From contig NZ_CP141212.1 in NCBI RefSeq assembly GCF_035610345.1, positions 1,679,976 to 1,743,975 of the forward strand: a stretch of 64,000 nt of DNA, read 5' to 3'. A program made the position numbers and the translations under genes. The notes beneath the pieces were generated by a model. That model was not told the origin of the DNA, did not search any database, and worked only from the letters and a program-made list of their open reading frames with translations. Numbering within the stretch: position 1 is the first letter of the stretch; each line of letters opens with the position of its first letter. Below, piece after piece: positions 1-9,053 of this stretch. The DNA is from Sinorhizobium meliloti. Lineage in GTDB: Bacteria > Pseudomonadota > Alphaproteobacteria > Rhizobiales > Rhizobiaceae.

Positions 1-523
1 ATTTCAGGCTCTCCGCCATGTTGATGAGTGCCGCCTTGCTCGCACCATAGGCGGCGCCCATCGGCAGGCCGCCATAGCCGGCCACCGACGACATGATCGC
101 GATTTGTCCATGCCCCTTGGGCTCCATATGTTCGACAAGCGGAACGAGGCAGTTGACGACCCCGTTGAGATTGACCGCGAAGCTTCGGTCGAAGGCGTCT
201 CGGTGCAGGTCGTCGCCACGGACCGGCAGGACGACGCCGGCGTTGAGCACGGCGAGTGCCACCTGCCCGTGCTCGTATTCGATTTTTGCCAAGAGCCGCT
301 CCATGTCCTTCGGATCGGTGACGTCTCCATCGAGAACGATCATGCGCCCTGCTCCGGCCGCCTCGTGTTGAAGATCTACCAGCTTCTCGTGACTTCGCGC
401 CGTGACGACCACCGAATAGCCTTCCTCGGCCAATCGAAGCGCCACGGCGCGACCGATTCCGGAACTCGCGCCGGTGACCCATGCCAATCCATGTTCGGGG
501 CGGGCGGTGAATACGGCTGTCAT
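1..523 (-). CDS. SDR-family NAD(P)-dependent oxidoreductase (3' end outside window)
   Basis: Short-chain dehydrogenase/reductase; the C-terminal part lies beyond the window edge, so only about 174 residues are visible. The cofactor-binding Rossmann motif TGASSGIG is at residues 17-24, the structural NAGV at 94-97, and the catalytic region has Ser145/Ser146 followed by the Tyr159-x3-Lys163 pair (YGASK). These are the classical SDR signatures, so an NAD(P)H-dependent oxidoreductase activity is well supported, but the substrate cannot be inferred. The ATG at 521-523 is the first in-frame start ahead of the Rossmann fold. It is transcribed away from the cysK gene. Confidence 0.85.
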   Translation of the reverse strand, partial: MTAVFTARPEHGLAWVTGASSGIGRAVALRLAEEGYSVVVTARSHEKLVDLQHEAAGAGRMIVLDGDVTDPKDMERLLAKIEYEHGQVALAVLNAGVVLPVRGDDLHRDAFDRSFAVNLNGVVNCLVPLVEHMEPKGHGQIAIMSSVAGYGGLPMGAAYGASKAALINMAESLK

Positions 524-835
524 CTTTTCCTCGCTCGTCGACGGGGGTTCTCACCGGGGCCACCGCATAAGCGGCGGTCCCATACCTCTCCGGACGGCAA
601 GCGCCTGCCCCGCAATCTCCGCTTCCCGCCCGTCGATTGACGGCAGAGACGTTTTTTGCCCGGGACAGGAAAGCTGCGAAACGCTATTCCTTGCCTGTAA
701 GACAGAGTGAGCCGAAAACACGCCAATATTTCGGCAATCCTACCCATGAAACCAAATGTTTATCGGCTTGCCGTCGACCGAGGTTAGTGCTTGGCTAATG
801 CCGGCACCCGTTCCGTCTAGCGCGAGGTTTTCAAA
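524..835. other. intergenic region between divergent SDR gene and cysK
   Basis: About 310 bases separate the two divergent starts. It must hold promoters for both genes. I see no convincing -35/-10 pair, hairpin or riboswitch, and the short open frames here have no family signature. Confidence 0.5.
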
Positions 836-1876
836 ATGCCTGTTCTTCCGTCCGTGCTCGAAGCAATCGGCAACACGCCGCTGATCCGGCTAAAGGCCGT
901 TTCCGAAGCGACCGGCTGCGACATTCTCGGCAAAGCGGAGTTCCTCAATCCCGGGCAGTCCGTGAAGGACCGGGCGGCGCTCTGGATCATCCGCCAGGCC
1001 GAGAAGGCCGGGCAGTTGCGACCGGGCGGCGTGATTGTCGAAGGTACGGCCGGCAATACGGGGATCGGCCTTGCCGTTGTGGGTAGCGCACTCGGATACC
1101 GCACCGTCATCGTCATCCCCGAAACCCAGAGCCAGGAAAAGAAGGACGCGCTGCGCCTGCTTGGGGCCGAACTGGTCGAAGTTCCAGCTGTGCCTTACAA
1201 GAATCCCAACAACTACGTGAAGATCTCCGGCCGGTTGGCGGCCCAACTCGCCGAAACAGAGCCCAACGGCGCCATCTGGGCGAACCAGTTCGACAATGTC
1301 GCCAACCGGCAAGCGCATGTCGACACGACCGCGCCTGAAATCTGGCGAGACACCGACGGCAAGGTCGACGGCTTCATCTGCGCCGTCGGCTCCGGCGGCA
1401 CGCTTGCCGGTGTGGCGGAAGGTTTGCGCGCCCGCAATGCGGCGATCAAGATCGGCATCGCCGACCCGGAAGGGGCGGCACTCTACAATTTTTATGCCCA
1501 TGGCGAGCTCAAGTCGAGCGGCAGCTCGATCACCGAAGGCATCGGTCAGGGCCGAATCACCGCCAACCTCGAAGGCTTCACGCCGGACTTCGCCTACCAG
1601 ATTCCCGATGCTGAAGCGGTACCCTACGTGTTCGATCTCATCGAACAGGAAGGTATCTGCGTCGGCGGCTCGACCGGCATCAACATCGCCGGAGCCGTGC
1701 GGCTTGCCCGTGACCTCGGGCCGGGACACACGGTCGTGACGATCCTCTGCGACTATGGTAACCGCTATCAGTCGAAGCTCTTCAATCCGGACTTCCTGAC
1801 CTCCAAGGGTTTGCCGGTTCCGGACTGGCTGAAGACGACCTCGAACATAGCAGTGCCATACGAACCCGCTGGATAG
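836..1876 (+). CDS. cysK: cysteine synthase (O-acetylserine sulfhydrylase), PLP-dependent
   Basis: 346-residue fold-type II PLP enzyme expected to make L-cysteine from O-acetylserine and sulfide. The PLP lysine is Lys44 in the NPGQSVKDR context. The substrate loop is TAGNTG at 71-76, where the classic CysK motif is TSGNTG. The phosphate-binding loop GSGGTLAG lies in the middle of the protein. It is somewhat longer than classical CysK (about 310-320 residues), fitting the longer CysK2-like paralogues of rhizobia; cystathionine beta-synthase-like activity is a less likely alternative. The gene ends 7 bases before alaX, and sseA follows, giving a probable cysteine/sulfur operon. Confidence 0.9.
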   Translation: MPVLPSVLEAIGNTPLIRLKAVSEATGCDILGKAEFLNPGQSVKDRAALWIIRQAEKAGQLRPGGVIVEGTAGNTGIGLAVVGSALGYRTVIVIPETQSQEKKDALRLLGAELVEVPAVPYKNPNNYVKISGRLAAQLAETEPNGAIWANQFDNVANRQAHVDTTAPEIWRDTDGKVDGFICAVGSGGTLAGVAEGLRARNAAIKIGIADPEGAALYNFYAHGELKSSGSSITEGIGQGRITANLEGFTPDFAYQIPDAEAVPYVFDLIEQEGICVGGSTGINIAGAVRLARDLGPGHTVVTILCDYGNRYQSKLFNPDFLTSKGLPVPDWLKTTSNIAVPYEPAG

Positions 1877-1883
1877 GATTGCC

Positions 1884-2633
1884 ATGACCGGAACCGTCAC
1901 CGCCCTCTTCCGAGACGATTTTTACCTCTCGACCTGCGAAGCACGTGTGACGGCAATCCTGGAAGGCGGCGGCATCCAGCTGGATCAGACCTGCTTTTAT
2001 GCGACATCCGGCGGGCAACCGGGAGACACGGGTTTTCTCGAGCGCGAGGACGGCAGCCGCATCGACATCGTCGAGACCCGGCACGGCGCGACCAAGGACG
2101 TCATCGCTCACATGCCTGCCGGCGGCGCGCCCACGCCGGCGGTCGGCGAGAAGCTCGTGCTGCACATCGACTGGCCGCGCCGCTACCGGCTGATGCGCAT
2201 GCACACGGCCTGCCATCTGCTGTCGGTCGTCTGCCCCTTCCCGATCACCGGCGCAGCCGTGGGCGAGGAGGAAAGCCGCGTGGACTTCGACATGAGCGAA
2301 ACGATCGACAAGGACGAGGTCACGGCAGCGCTGATGAAACTCGTCGAAGAGAACCATCCGGTCTACGTGCAGTGGATCACCGACGAGGAGCTGGCCGCCA
2401 ATCCGGGCATTGTCAAGTCGAAGAATGTCCGCCCGCCGATGGGGCTTGGCCGGGTCAGTCTCGTCTGCATCGGCGAGAATTCATCGATCGACAGCCAGCC
2501 CTGCGGCGGAACGCATGTTTCGGAGACGCAGGAAGTGGGTGCGATCCACATTGCCAAGATCGAGAAGAAGGGCAAGGAAAACAGACGTTTCCGTATACGC
2601 TTCGCGACGCCCGAAGATGGGGTTGCGGTCTAG
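1884..2633 (+). CDS. alaX: alanyl-tRNA editing protein AlaX
   Basis: 249-residue free-standing trans-editing factor related to the editing domain of alanyl-tRNA synthetase. Such proteins deacylate Ser- (or Gly-) mischarged tRNA-Ala. Both zinc-binding motifs are present: HTACH with His107 and His111, and CGGTH with Cys207 and His211. The first motif has Cys at 110 where Leu is common. The N-terminal beta-barrel part precedes the first motif and includes TSGGQPGDTG, a hallmark of the family. It is probably co-transcribed with cysK (7-base gap), which is unusual company for an editing factor. Assignment as AlaX is secure; exact substrate preference is not. Confidence 0.9.
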   Translation: MTGTVTALFRDDFYLSTCEARVTAILEGGGIQLDQTCFYATSGGQPGDTGFLEREDGSRIDIVETRHGATKDVIAHMPAGGAPTPAVGEKLVLHIDWPRRYRLMRMHTACHLLSVVCPFPITGAAVGEEESRVDFDMSETIDKDEVTAALMKLVEENHPVYVQWITDEELAANPGIVKSKNVRPPMGLGRVSLVCIGENSSIDSQPCGGTHVSETQEVGAIHIAKIEKKGKENRRFRIRFATPEDGVAV

Positions 2634-2685
2634 TGCGGGCAGGGAAATTGTTCTTTCACATGAGAAAGCCAGTGGAGTGACGACG

Positions 2686-3549
2686 ATGTATGGTGATAAC
2701 GAAAACAAGAGCCGCTTTGTCGTTTCTGCGGATTGGCTTGAACAGCGCCTCGATGATCCGTCGGTCAAGATAGTCGATGCCTCCTGGTATCTGCCGGCGC
2801 AGAACCGCGACGGGCAAGCCGAATACGCCGCCGCGCACATTCCCGGGGCGGTCTTCTTCGATCAGGACGCGATCGCCGATCGGTCGAGCACGCTGCCGCA
2901 CACCCTGCCCTCCCCCGTGGCATTCGCCAACGCCGTGGGCGCAATGGGAATCAGCGAGAACGACACGATCGTCGTCTACGACGGCCCGGGGATTTTCACC
3001 GCTCCGAGAGTCTGGTGGATGTTCCGAATCATGGGCGCCAAAAACGTCTTCGTTCTCGATGGCGGGATGGACGGCTGGAAAGTGGACGGCCGGCCGACGA
3101 CGACCGAGGTCCCGAAATTCAGCCCGCAGGTTTTCAACGCAGTCTTCAACCCGAACGCCGTCACATCGTTCGAGCGCATGAGAGATGTCGTCGAGCACCG
3201 GCTCTCGCAGATTGCCGATGCGCGCAGCGCCGGGCGCTTCGCCGGAGAGGAACCGGAACCGCGGGCCGGAATGCGGTCGGGCCATATGCCGGGTGCAAGG
3301 AGCCTGCCTTCGGGCGTATTCTCCGAAAAGGGCAGGTTCAAGGATCTCGATGCGCTGCGCCGGACTTTCGCGGATGCCGGCATCGATCTGACGAAGCCGG
3401 TCGTCACGAGCTGCGGCTCCGGCATTACCGCCGCCATCATCACGCTTGCGCTTCAATCCTTGGGACACGAGGACAATACGCTTTATGATGGCTCCTGGTC
3501 GGAATGGGGTAGCCGGCCGGATACTCCGGTTGCAATCGGTAAAGAGTGA
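2686..3549 (+). CDS. sseA: 3-mercaptopyruvate sulfurtransferase
   Basis: 287-residue protein with two rhodanese domains. The catalytic cysteine is Cys243 in the loop CGSGITAA, matching the CG[S/T]GVT active-site loop that separates mercaptopyruvate sulfurtransferases from thiosulfate rhodaneses. The N-terminal domain is the inactive structural copy, as is usual. It moves sulfur from 3-mercaptopyruvate to thiols or cyanide and fits the cysteine theme of the two upstream genes. A longer reading begins upstream inside alaX, but the ATG at 2686 gives the normal family length and an N-terminus just ahead of the first rhodanese domain. Confidence 0.9.
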   Translation: MYGDNENKSRFVVSADWLEQRLDDPSVKIVDASWYLPAQNRDGQAEYAAAHIPGAVFFDQDAIADRSSTLPHTLPSPVAFANAVGAMGISENDTIVVYDGPGIFTAPRVWWMFRIMGAKNVFVLDGGMDGWKVDGRPTTTEVPKFSPQVFNAVFNPNAVTSFERMRDVVEHRLSQIADARSAGRFAGEEPEPRAGMRSGHMPGARSLPSGVFSEKGRFKDLDALRRTFADAGIDLTKPVVTSCGSGITAAIITLALQSLGHEDNTLYDGSWSEWGSRPDTPVAIGKE

Positions 3550-3554
3550 GAGCC

Positions 3555-4118
3555 ATGCCAAGGTCAAAGCCTGCCGCGATCACGGCGCACGTGACCGAAC
3601 TCGAAATGACGTCGCCGCCGAAGCAAAGTCTGCCGATGCCGATCAACATCCATACGGCGATCCTGCGCGTTTCGGATATTCCGCTCGCCTATTACCGCTT
3701 TCTCTATCTGCGTGTCGGAAAGCGCTGGCACTGGGCGGAGCGCCTGCGCATGAGCGACGACGATCTGGCGGCTATCCTCCACGACAAGCGAACGACGGTC
3801 ATGGTCCTCTATGTGGACGGTGCGCCGGCGGGTTTCTTCGAATTCCGGCAACTCGACGATGACGTCATCGACCTCACCCATTTCGGGCTCATGGAGCACG
3901 CGCTCGGCCTGGGACTTGGTAAGTGGTTTTTGCTGCAGACATTGTTTGCGGCCTGGGCCATGAACCCGCGCAAGGTCACGGTCACGACGAACAATCTCGA
4001 TCACCCCCGGGCGCTGCAGCTTTACCAGCAGTTCGGCTTTTCTCCGGTCGCGACGCGGGAGACGGTGGTCGAGCCGCTGAGCGACGAGGAACTTCTCACC
4101 TTCGCGAAGAAGCTCTGA
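3555..4118 (+). CDS. GNAT-family N-acetyltransferase
   Basis: 187-residue protein of the GNAT fold. The acetyl-CoA-binding region is GLGLGKWFLLQT, close to the Q/RxxGxG/A motif, and the C-terminal part NLDHPRALQLYQQFGFSP is the usual GNAT beta-bulge and 'LY.k.GF' element. The acceptor substrate is not identifiable. The ATG at 3555 was chosen over a GTG at 3546 that overlaps the sseA stop codon. It lies 5 bases after sseA and is probably in the same transcript. Confidence 0.8.
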   Translation: MPRSKPAAITAHVTELEMTSPPKQSLPMPINIHTAILRVSDIPLAYYRFLYLRVGKRWHWAERLRMSDDDLAAILHDKRTTVMVLYVDGAPAGFFEFRQLDDDVIDLTHFGLMEHALGLGLGKWFLLQTLFAAWAMNPRKVTVTTNNLDHPRALQLYQQFGFSPVATRETVVEPLSDEELLTFAKKL

Positions 4119-4131
4119 ACGGCTTCAGAAT

Positions 4132-4143
4132 CTTAGATCTAAG
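4132..4143. repeat. 12-bp perfect palindrome
   Basis: CTTAGATCTAAG reads the same on both strands and sits between the acetyltransferase gene and the DUF1203 gene. It could be an operator, but nothing else supports that. Confidence 0.3.
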
Positions 4144-4220
4144 TTCGGCAAGTATCGGGTGTCGTTCCCTGACGCCAGTGCGCATCTTTCTCTTGAATTC
4201 AGCCAATGGGGAGAAGCGCC

Positions 4221-4688
4221 ATGAAACTCAATTACGTTGCAATGCCCGTCGAAGAGGCGGAGCGGCTAAGGCAAGGCGGGCGGGATGCCTATGGCCACCG
4301 GCCCGAGCGGCGCGTTTCGGACGGCGACGGCGTGCCGTGCCGGCACTGTCTTCGTAATGTCGATGAAGGCCAGCCTTATCTCGTTCTGGCCTACCGGCCG
4401 TTTTCGTCGGTCCAGGCCTATGCCGAAACGGGACCGATCTTCATGCATGCCGAAAATTGCGCGGTTCACGACGGAGCCTCCGTGCCGCCGATTCTCGCGT
4501 CCAGCAAGAGCTATCTTCTGCGTGGCTACGGGAGTGATGAGCGCATCGTCTACGGTACCGGCGGGGCCGTCGATGCCGAGTACCTCGAGCAGCGGGCCGA
4601 GGAATTGCTGGCACGGCCGGACGTCGCCTTCGTGCATGTTCGCTCGGGAAAATACAACTGCTACCAGTGCCGCATCGAAGCGGCCTGA
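4221..4688 (+). CDS. DUF1203 family protein
   Basis: 155-residue protein resembling DUF1203. Visible landmarks are a CRHC cysteine pair near the N-terminus, the hydrophobic LVLAYRPF, the conserved TGPIFMHAENC segment, and a C-terminal YNCYQC motif. The spaced Cys and His residues suggest metal binding or redox chemistry, but no function is established. An in-frame ATG at 4206 exists; 4221 is preferred because GGGGAG lies at the right distance upstream. It converges with ald. Confidence 0.75.
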   Translation: MKLNYVAMPVEEAERLRQGGRDAYGHRPERRVSDGDGVPCRHCLRNVDEGQPYLVLAYRPFSSVQAYAETGPIFMHAENCAVHDGASVPPILASSKSYLLRGYGSDERIVYGTGGAVDAEYLEQRAEELLARPDVAFVHVRSGKYNCYQCRIEAA

Positions 4689-4694
4689 GTGGGA

Positions 4695-4718
4695 GCCCGG
4701 CGCTTGACGGCGCCGGGC
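4695..4718. terminator. hairpin between converging DUF1203 gene and ald
   Basis: A perfect 9-bp stem (GCCCGGCGC with GCGCCGGGC) closes a 6-base loop between two converging genes. There is no T-tract on either side, so it may be a weak bidirectional terminator or an mRNA-stabilising hairpin. Confidence 0.5.
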
Positions 4719-4729
4719 GGTTCAGCGTG

Positions 4730-5848
4730 TCAGGCGACGTGAAGGACGGCCTCGGGAGCGTGGGCGTCGTAGCCGAGCGCTTCGGCCACGGCCGCGTTGG
4801 TTACGCGGCCTCGGTGGACATTCAGGCCGGCGCGCAGATGCCGGTCCTCGGCGATCGCCTTGAGGCCGCGGTCGGCGAGCTGAAGTCCGTATTGGAGCGT
4901 CGCATTGTTGAGGGCGTGCGCCGACGTGATCGGCACTGCCCCCGGCATGTTCGCGACGCAGTAGTGCACGATGCCGTCGACCTCATAGGTTGGTTCGGAG
5001 TGCGTCGTCGCATGCGACGTCTCGAAGCAGCCGCCCTGGTCGATCGCGACATCGACAATGACAGCGCCTTTTTTCATGGCGGACAGCATTTCGCGCGTGA
5101 CGAGCTTCGGCGCAGCAGCGCCGGGAATGAGCACGGCTCCGATGACCATGTCGGCGGAGAATACTTCCTCTTCCAAGGCATCGATCGTCGAATAGCGCGT
5201 ATGGACACGGCCGTTGAAGATATCGTCGAGTTGGCGCAGACGCGGCAGGGATCGGTCCAGGATCGAAACGTCGGCCCCGAGACCCGCAGCCATCTTGGCA
5301 GCATGCAGGCCGACGACGCCGCCACCGATGATCGCGACCTTGGCCGGAAGAACGCCCGGTACGCCGCCGAGCAGGATTCCGCGGCCTCCATTTGCCTTCT
5401 GGAGCGAGGTCGCGCCCGCCTGGATCGCCAGCCGTCCCGCGACCTCGGACATCGGCGCAAGCAGCGGCAACCCGCCGCGCTCATCCGTCACGGTCTCGTA
5501 GGCGATCGCCGTGACGCCGGACTTTATAAGTCCCTGGGTCTGTTCCGGGTCCGGTGCGAGATGAAGATAGGTATAGAGAATCTGGCCTTCGCGCAGTTGC
5601 GCCCATTCGGAGGGCTGCGGCTCCTTGACCTTGACGATCATATCCGCCTTTTCGAAGACTTCCCTGGCTGTCGGTACGATCCTCGCACCGGCTGCGCGGT
5701 AGGAGTCGTCATCCGCCCCGATCCCTGCCCCGGCCTTTGTTTCCACGATGACCTCGTGGCCGTGGGCTACATATTCCCGTACTGATCCGGGCGTAAGGCC
5801 GACACGGTATTCATGGTTTTTGATTTCCTTCGGGCAACCGACACGCAT
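4730..5848 (-). CDS. ald: alanine dehydrogenase
   Basis: 372-residue NAD-dependent alanine dehydrogenase, interconverting L-alanine with pyruvate and ammonium. Lys75 (KVKEPQ) and His96 (TYLHLAPD) match the catalytic pair of the family, and Arg15 lies at the substrate position. The NAD-binding Rossmann motif is IIGGGVVG near residue 172, and the C-terminal segment [19 protein letters not shown] is diagnostic. In rhizobia the orthologue (AldA) handles alanine metabolism in free-living cells and bacteroids. It diverges from an Lrp/AsnC-type gene, matching the aldA-aldR arrangement described in Rhizobium leguminosarum. Confidence 0.95.
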   Translation of the reverse strand: MRVGCPKEIKNHEYRVGLTPGSVREYVAHGHEVIVETKAGAGIGADDDSYRAAGARIVPTAREVFEKADMIVKVKEPQPSEWAQLREGQILYTYLHLAPDPEQTQGLIKSGVTAIAYETVTDERGGLPLLAPMSEVAGRLAIQAGATSLQKANGGRGILLGGVPGVLPAKVAIIGGGVVGLHAAKMAAGLGADVSILDRSLPRLRQLDDIFNGRVHTRYSTIDALEEEVFSADMVIGAVLIPGAAAPKLVTREMLSAMKKGAVIVDVAIDQGGCFETSHATTHSEPTYEVDGIVHYCVANMPGAVPITSAHALNNATLQYGLQLADRGLKAIAEDRHLRAGLNVHRGRVTNAAVAEALGYDAHAPEAVLHVA

Positions 5849-6006
5849 CTTCGCGTTCCTCTCCTATCTGTGGGCCTTTTTGCCGCGCTGATGAGGGGTC
5901 CAGCAAAGCAGATGGCATTCCGAATGTCCTTGCAAATACGTGCTCATCCATGCATTGCTTTCGGGAGTTATTGCGCAAAACAGCGACTGTTCGAAAGAAG
6001 ATGCGA

Positions 6007-6468
6007 ATGGCTGGCTTGGATGCTATCGATCGTTCGATTCTGCGCATTTTGCAGCAGGATGGCCGAATCTCGAACGCCGACCTCGCAGGGAGGGTTGGCC
6101 TCTCGCCGTCCGCCTGTTCGCGGCGGGTCGATATCCTCGAAAAGTCCGGGACGATCGCCGGTTACCATGCGCGTATCGCCCACAAGGCGCTCGACTACAA
6201 GATCATGGTCATCGTGCATATTTCGCTCTCCGGGCAGTTCGCCAAGACGCTTGCGGAGTTCGAAGCCGCGGTGAAGCTCTGCCCCAATGTGCTCGTTTGT
6301 TACCTGATGTCCGGGGAATACGACTATATCCTGCGCGTCGCAGCGAAGGATCTGGAGGACTATGAACGCATCCACCGCGACTGGCTTTCGGCGCTGCCGC
6401 ATGTGGTAAAGATCAATTCGAGTTTTTCGCTGCGCGAGGTCATCGACCGCCCCAATGTCGGCATCTGA
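6007..6468 (+). CDS. aldR: Lrp/AsnC-family transcriptional regulator, AldR-like
   Basis: 153-residue Lrp/AsnC regulator. The N-terminal winged HTH spans roughly residues 3-60 (DAIDRSILRILQQDGR, then NADLAGRVGLSPSACSRRV), followed by the alpha/beta ligand-binding RAM domain. An ATG at 6001 is in frame, but AAAGAAG at 5994-6000 would touch it directly, while it is correctly spaced from the ATG at 6007. Divergent placement against ald predicts alanine-responsive control of ald, as known for AldR in R. leguminosarum; that role is inferred from position and family. Confidence 0.85.
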   Translation: MAGLDAIDRSILRILQQDGRISNADLAGRVGLSPSACSRRVDILEKSGTIAGYHARIAHKALDYKIMVIVHISLSGQFAKTLAEFEAAVKLCPNVLVCYLMSGEYDYILRVAAKDLEDYERIHRDWLSALPHVVKINSSFSLREVIDRPNVGI

Positions 6469-6587
6469 GACCGTGATCCGCCGAGACGCGGCGGTAACCC
6501 CGTCTGCAAAAATCAGCCGCTTTGCGTAGCCGGGCCATTCCGCCATAGTTGCGCTTATCTGAACGCGCTTTCGAGGGGAGATCACCG

Positions 6588-8561
6588 ATGACCGTTTTGC
6601 ATCCCATTTCGCGCCGGACCCTGCTCGGCGGTCTTGCCGCCACGTCGGCATGTGTCGTGCTGCATCCCTTCGCGACCCGCGCGGCTGCGAACCAGGCGCA
6701 TCTCAGGATCATGGAAACCACGGACCTGCACGTCCATGTCTTTCCCTACGATTACTATGCCGACAAGCCGAACGACACGCTCGGCCTGGCGCGCACCGCT
6801 TCGATCGTCGACGCCATCCGCGCCGAGGCGACGAACGCGATCCTTGTCGACAATGGCGATTTTCTTCAGGGAAATCCGATGGGCGATTACATCGCCTACA
6901 AGCGCGGCATGAAGGAAGGCGACATGCATCCGGTCATCGCCGCGATGAACGTACTCGGCTACGACTGCGGCACGCTGGGCAATCACGAGTTCAATTACGG
7001 CCTGGACTTCATGTTCAATGTGATCAACGGCGCAAACTTTCCGATCGTCTGCGCCAATCTGATCAATGGCGCCATGGCCGCCGCCCCGCGCCAGGACAAG
7101 CTCTTCCTGAAGCCCTACGTGATCCTCGACCGGAAAGTGAAGGACGGGGCCGGTCAGGAACACCCGATCCGCATCGGCCTCATCGGGTTCGTGCCGCCGC
7201 AGATCATGACCTGGGACGCCAAGAACCTGGAAGGCAAGGCGAATGCGCGCGACATCGTCAAGACCGCGCAAGCCTGGGTGCCGCAAATGCGCGAGGAAGG
7301 TGCCGACATCGTCATCGCTCTGTCCCATTCCGGCATAGGGCAGCAGGCCTATGCCGAAAATCTCGAAAACGCGTCCGTACCCCTGGCGGCAATCGAGGGT
7401 ATCGACGCCATCGTCACCGGCCACAGCCACCTCGATTTTCCGGGGCCCAAGTTCGACGGAACTCCGGGCGTCGACAATGCCAAAGGGTTGATTTCCGGAA
7501 AGCCCGGCGTCATGGGCGGCTTCTGGGGATCGCATCTCGGCCTCATCGATCTCCTGCTCGAACGCGACGGGGGTGAGTGGCGTGTGATCGGTTCGACAAG
7601 CGAGGCGCGACCCATCTTTCGCCGGGAAGAAAAGAAGGTGATCGCCGAGGTCGGTGACAAGCCGGAAGTGCTGGCAGCCGCGCAGAAGGACCACGAAGCG
7701 ACGCTCGCCTATGTCCGCACCCCCGTCGGCAAAACCTCGGCACCGCTCTACTCCTATTTCGCGCTCGTCGCGGACGATCCGTCGGTGCAGATCGTGAGCC
7801 AGGCCCAGACCTGGTATATCCGCGACATGCTCAAGGACACCGAGCACCGCGACCTGCCGGTCCTCTCCGCCGCGGCGCCGTTCAAGGCCGGCGGGCGCGG
7901 CGGCGCCGAGTACTATACGGACGTTCCAGCGGGCGACATCGCCATCAAGAACGTTGCCGACCTCTATCTCTATCCGAATACGGTGCAGGCGGTCGTCATC
8001 ACCGGCGACGAGGTGCGCAACTGGCTCGAAATGTCCGCCGGCATCTTCAACCGGATTGCGCCGGGATCAGCCGATGCAAGCCTGATAAATGGCGACTTCC
8101 CTTCCTATAATTTCGACGTGATCGACGGGGTCACCTACCAGATCGACCTCTCGCAGCCTGCGAAATACGACAAGGACGGCAACGTGGCGAACCCGGCAGC
8201 CAGCCGCATCCGCGACCTGAAATTCGATGGCAAGCCGATAGATCCCAAGCAGAGATTTGTCGTAGCGACCAACAACTACCGTGCCGGCGGCGGCGGCAAT
8301 TTTCCGGGCATCGCCGGCGACAAGGTCGTCTTCGTCGCGCCCGACACCAACCGTGACGTCATCGTGCGCTACATCGTCGAGCAGGGAACGATCAACCCCT
8401 CCGCGGACGCCAACTGGACATTCGCGCCGCAGAAGGACACGAGCGTGCTGTTCGATAGCGGCCCGAAGGCGCGTCGATTCCTGGCGGAGGTCAAGGCGGT
8501 GAAGATCGAGGATGCAGGCGACGGCAGCGACGGTTTCGCCCGGTTCAGGATCAAGCTTTGA
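6588..8561 (+). CDS. cpdB: 2',3'-cyclic-nucleotide 2'-phosphodiesterase/3'-nucleotidase, periplasmic
   Basis: 657-residue CpdB-type enzyme, expected to hydrolyse 2',3'-cyclic nucleotides and 3'-nucleotides in the periplasm so nucleosides can be imported. The N-terminus has SRRTLLGGLAATSA, a twin-arginine-type leader. The metallophosphatase domain follows with ETTDLHVH, DNGDFLQGNP, GNHEFNYG and the GHSH motif, all metal-ligand signatures. The C-terminal 5'-nucleotidase domain supplies base stacking and substrate specificity. GAGGGGAG precedes the ATG at a good distance; an upstream in-frame start at 6549 would bury the signal peptide. Confidence 0.92.
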   Translation: MTVLHPISRRTLLGGLAATSACVVLHPFATRAAANQAHLRIMETTDLHVHVFPYDYYADKPNDTLGLARTASIVDAIRAEATNAILVDNGDFLQGNPMGDYIAYKRGMKEGDMHPVIAAMNVLGYDCGTLGNHEFNYGLDFMFNVINGANFPIVCANLINGAMAAAPRQDKLFLKPYVILDRKVKDGAGQEHPIRIGLIGFVPPQIMTWDAKNLEGKANARDIVKTAQAWVPQMREEGADIVIALSHSGIGQQAYAENLENASVPLAAIEGIDAIVTGHSHLDFPGPKFDGTPGVDNAKGLISGKPGVMGGFWGSHLGLIDLLLERDGGEWRVIGSTSEARPIFRREEKKVIAEVGDKPEVLAAAQKDHEATLAYVRTPVGKTSAPLYSYFALVADDPSVQIVSQAQTWYIRDMLKDTEHRDLPVLSAAAPFKAGGRGGAEYYTDVPAGDIAIKNVADLYLYPNTVQAVVITGDEVRNWLEMSAGIFNRIAPGSADASLINGDFPSYNFDVIDGVTYQIDLSQPAKYDKDGNVANPAASRIRDLKFDGKPIDPKQRFVVATNNYRAGGGGNFPGIAGDKVVFVAPDTNRDVIVRYIVEQGTINPSADANWTFAPQKDTSVLFDSGPKARRFLAEVKAVKIEDAGDGSDGFARFRIKL

Positions 8562-8614
8562 CTCCCGATGCGGGCGGAGAGCCGAACATGCTTTTCCGCA
8601 TCCGGCTCGGCTTG

Positions 8615-8650
8615 TTTGATTGCCTGGTCCCTGTGCTCGTCACAGGTACC
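8615..8650. repeat. single copy of intergenic palindrome family
   Basis: The stretch contains CCTGTGCTCGTCACAGG, the same imperfect palindrome found many times in the tandem array at 54.4-55.4 kb. It sits between the converging cpdB and HlyU-like genes and may act as a transcript end. Confidence 0.6.
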
Positions 8651-8655
8651 GGACG

Positions 8656-8976
8656 TCAGACTGGCCGGGACTGAGCGTCGTCGGAAAAAAGGGCCGCGCG
8701 CTGCTCGTCGATGATCTGCCGTCCCTTGCGCAACGCCGAGTCGATGGCGTCCTGCTCGGAGGTGAAGAGATCTGCCCGGATGAAGCTGCGGACTTTCGTT
8801 GCACCGTCCGGCATCGACTTTTCGATGCTGCCCGCAAGCCGGTACTGCGACCCCTCGCGCTGAGGCGTCGCGCGGATTACGCAATCCGCATAGTTCTCGG
8901 ACTTGCCTGCCGCAGGCTGCGCCTGCGTTTCAGAGCCGCCGGAACGACCGAATAATTTCGAGAAAAACGATGCCAT
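8656..8976 (-). CDS. HlyU-family protein
   Basis: 106-residue protein resembling HlyU (PF10115), a small family named for the Vibrio haemolysin activator. Matching landmarks are the N-terminal SFFSKLFGR, the tract YADCVIRATPQREGSQYRLAGSI, KVRSFIRAD, and the C-terminal KGRQIIDEQ. In Vibrio, HlyU is an ArsR-like regulator, whereas proteins of this short Pfam family in alphaproteobacteria have no proven role, so regulation is only a family label. It converges with cpdB and is followed by ilvA on the same strand upstream of it. Confidence 0.7.
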   Translation of the reverse strand: MASFFSKLFGRSGGSETQAQPAAGKSENYADCVIRATPQREGSQYRLAGSIEKSMPDGATKVRSFIRADLFTSEQDAIDSALRKGRQIIDEQRAALFSDDAQSRPV

Positions 8977-9053
8977 GCCTCACAGTTAGCCGTGCTCGCC
9001 GGCCCTGTCAAAGCGAAAATTGGTGAACCCGGCGCCGGCCACGTGCCGCCTTG

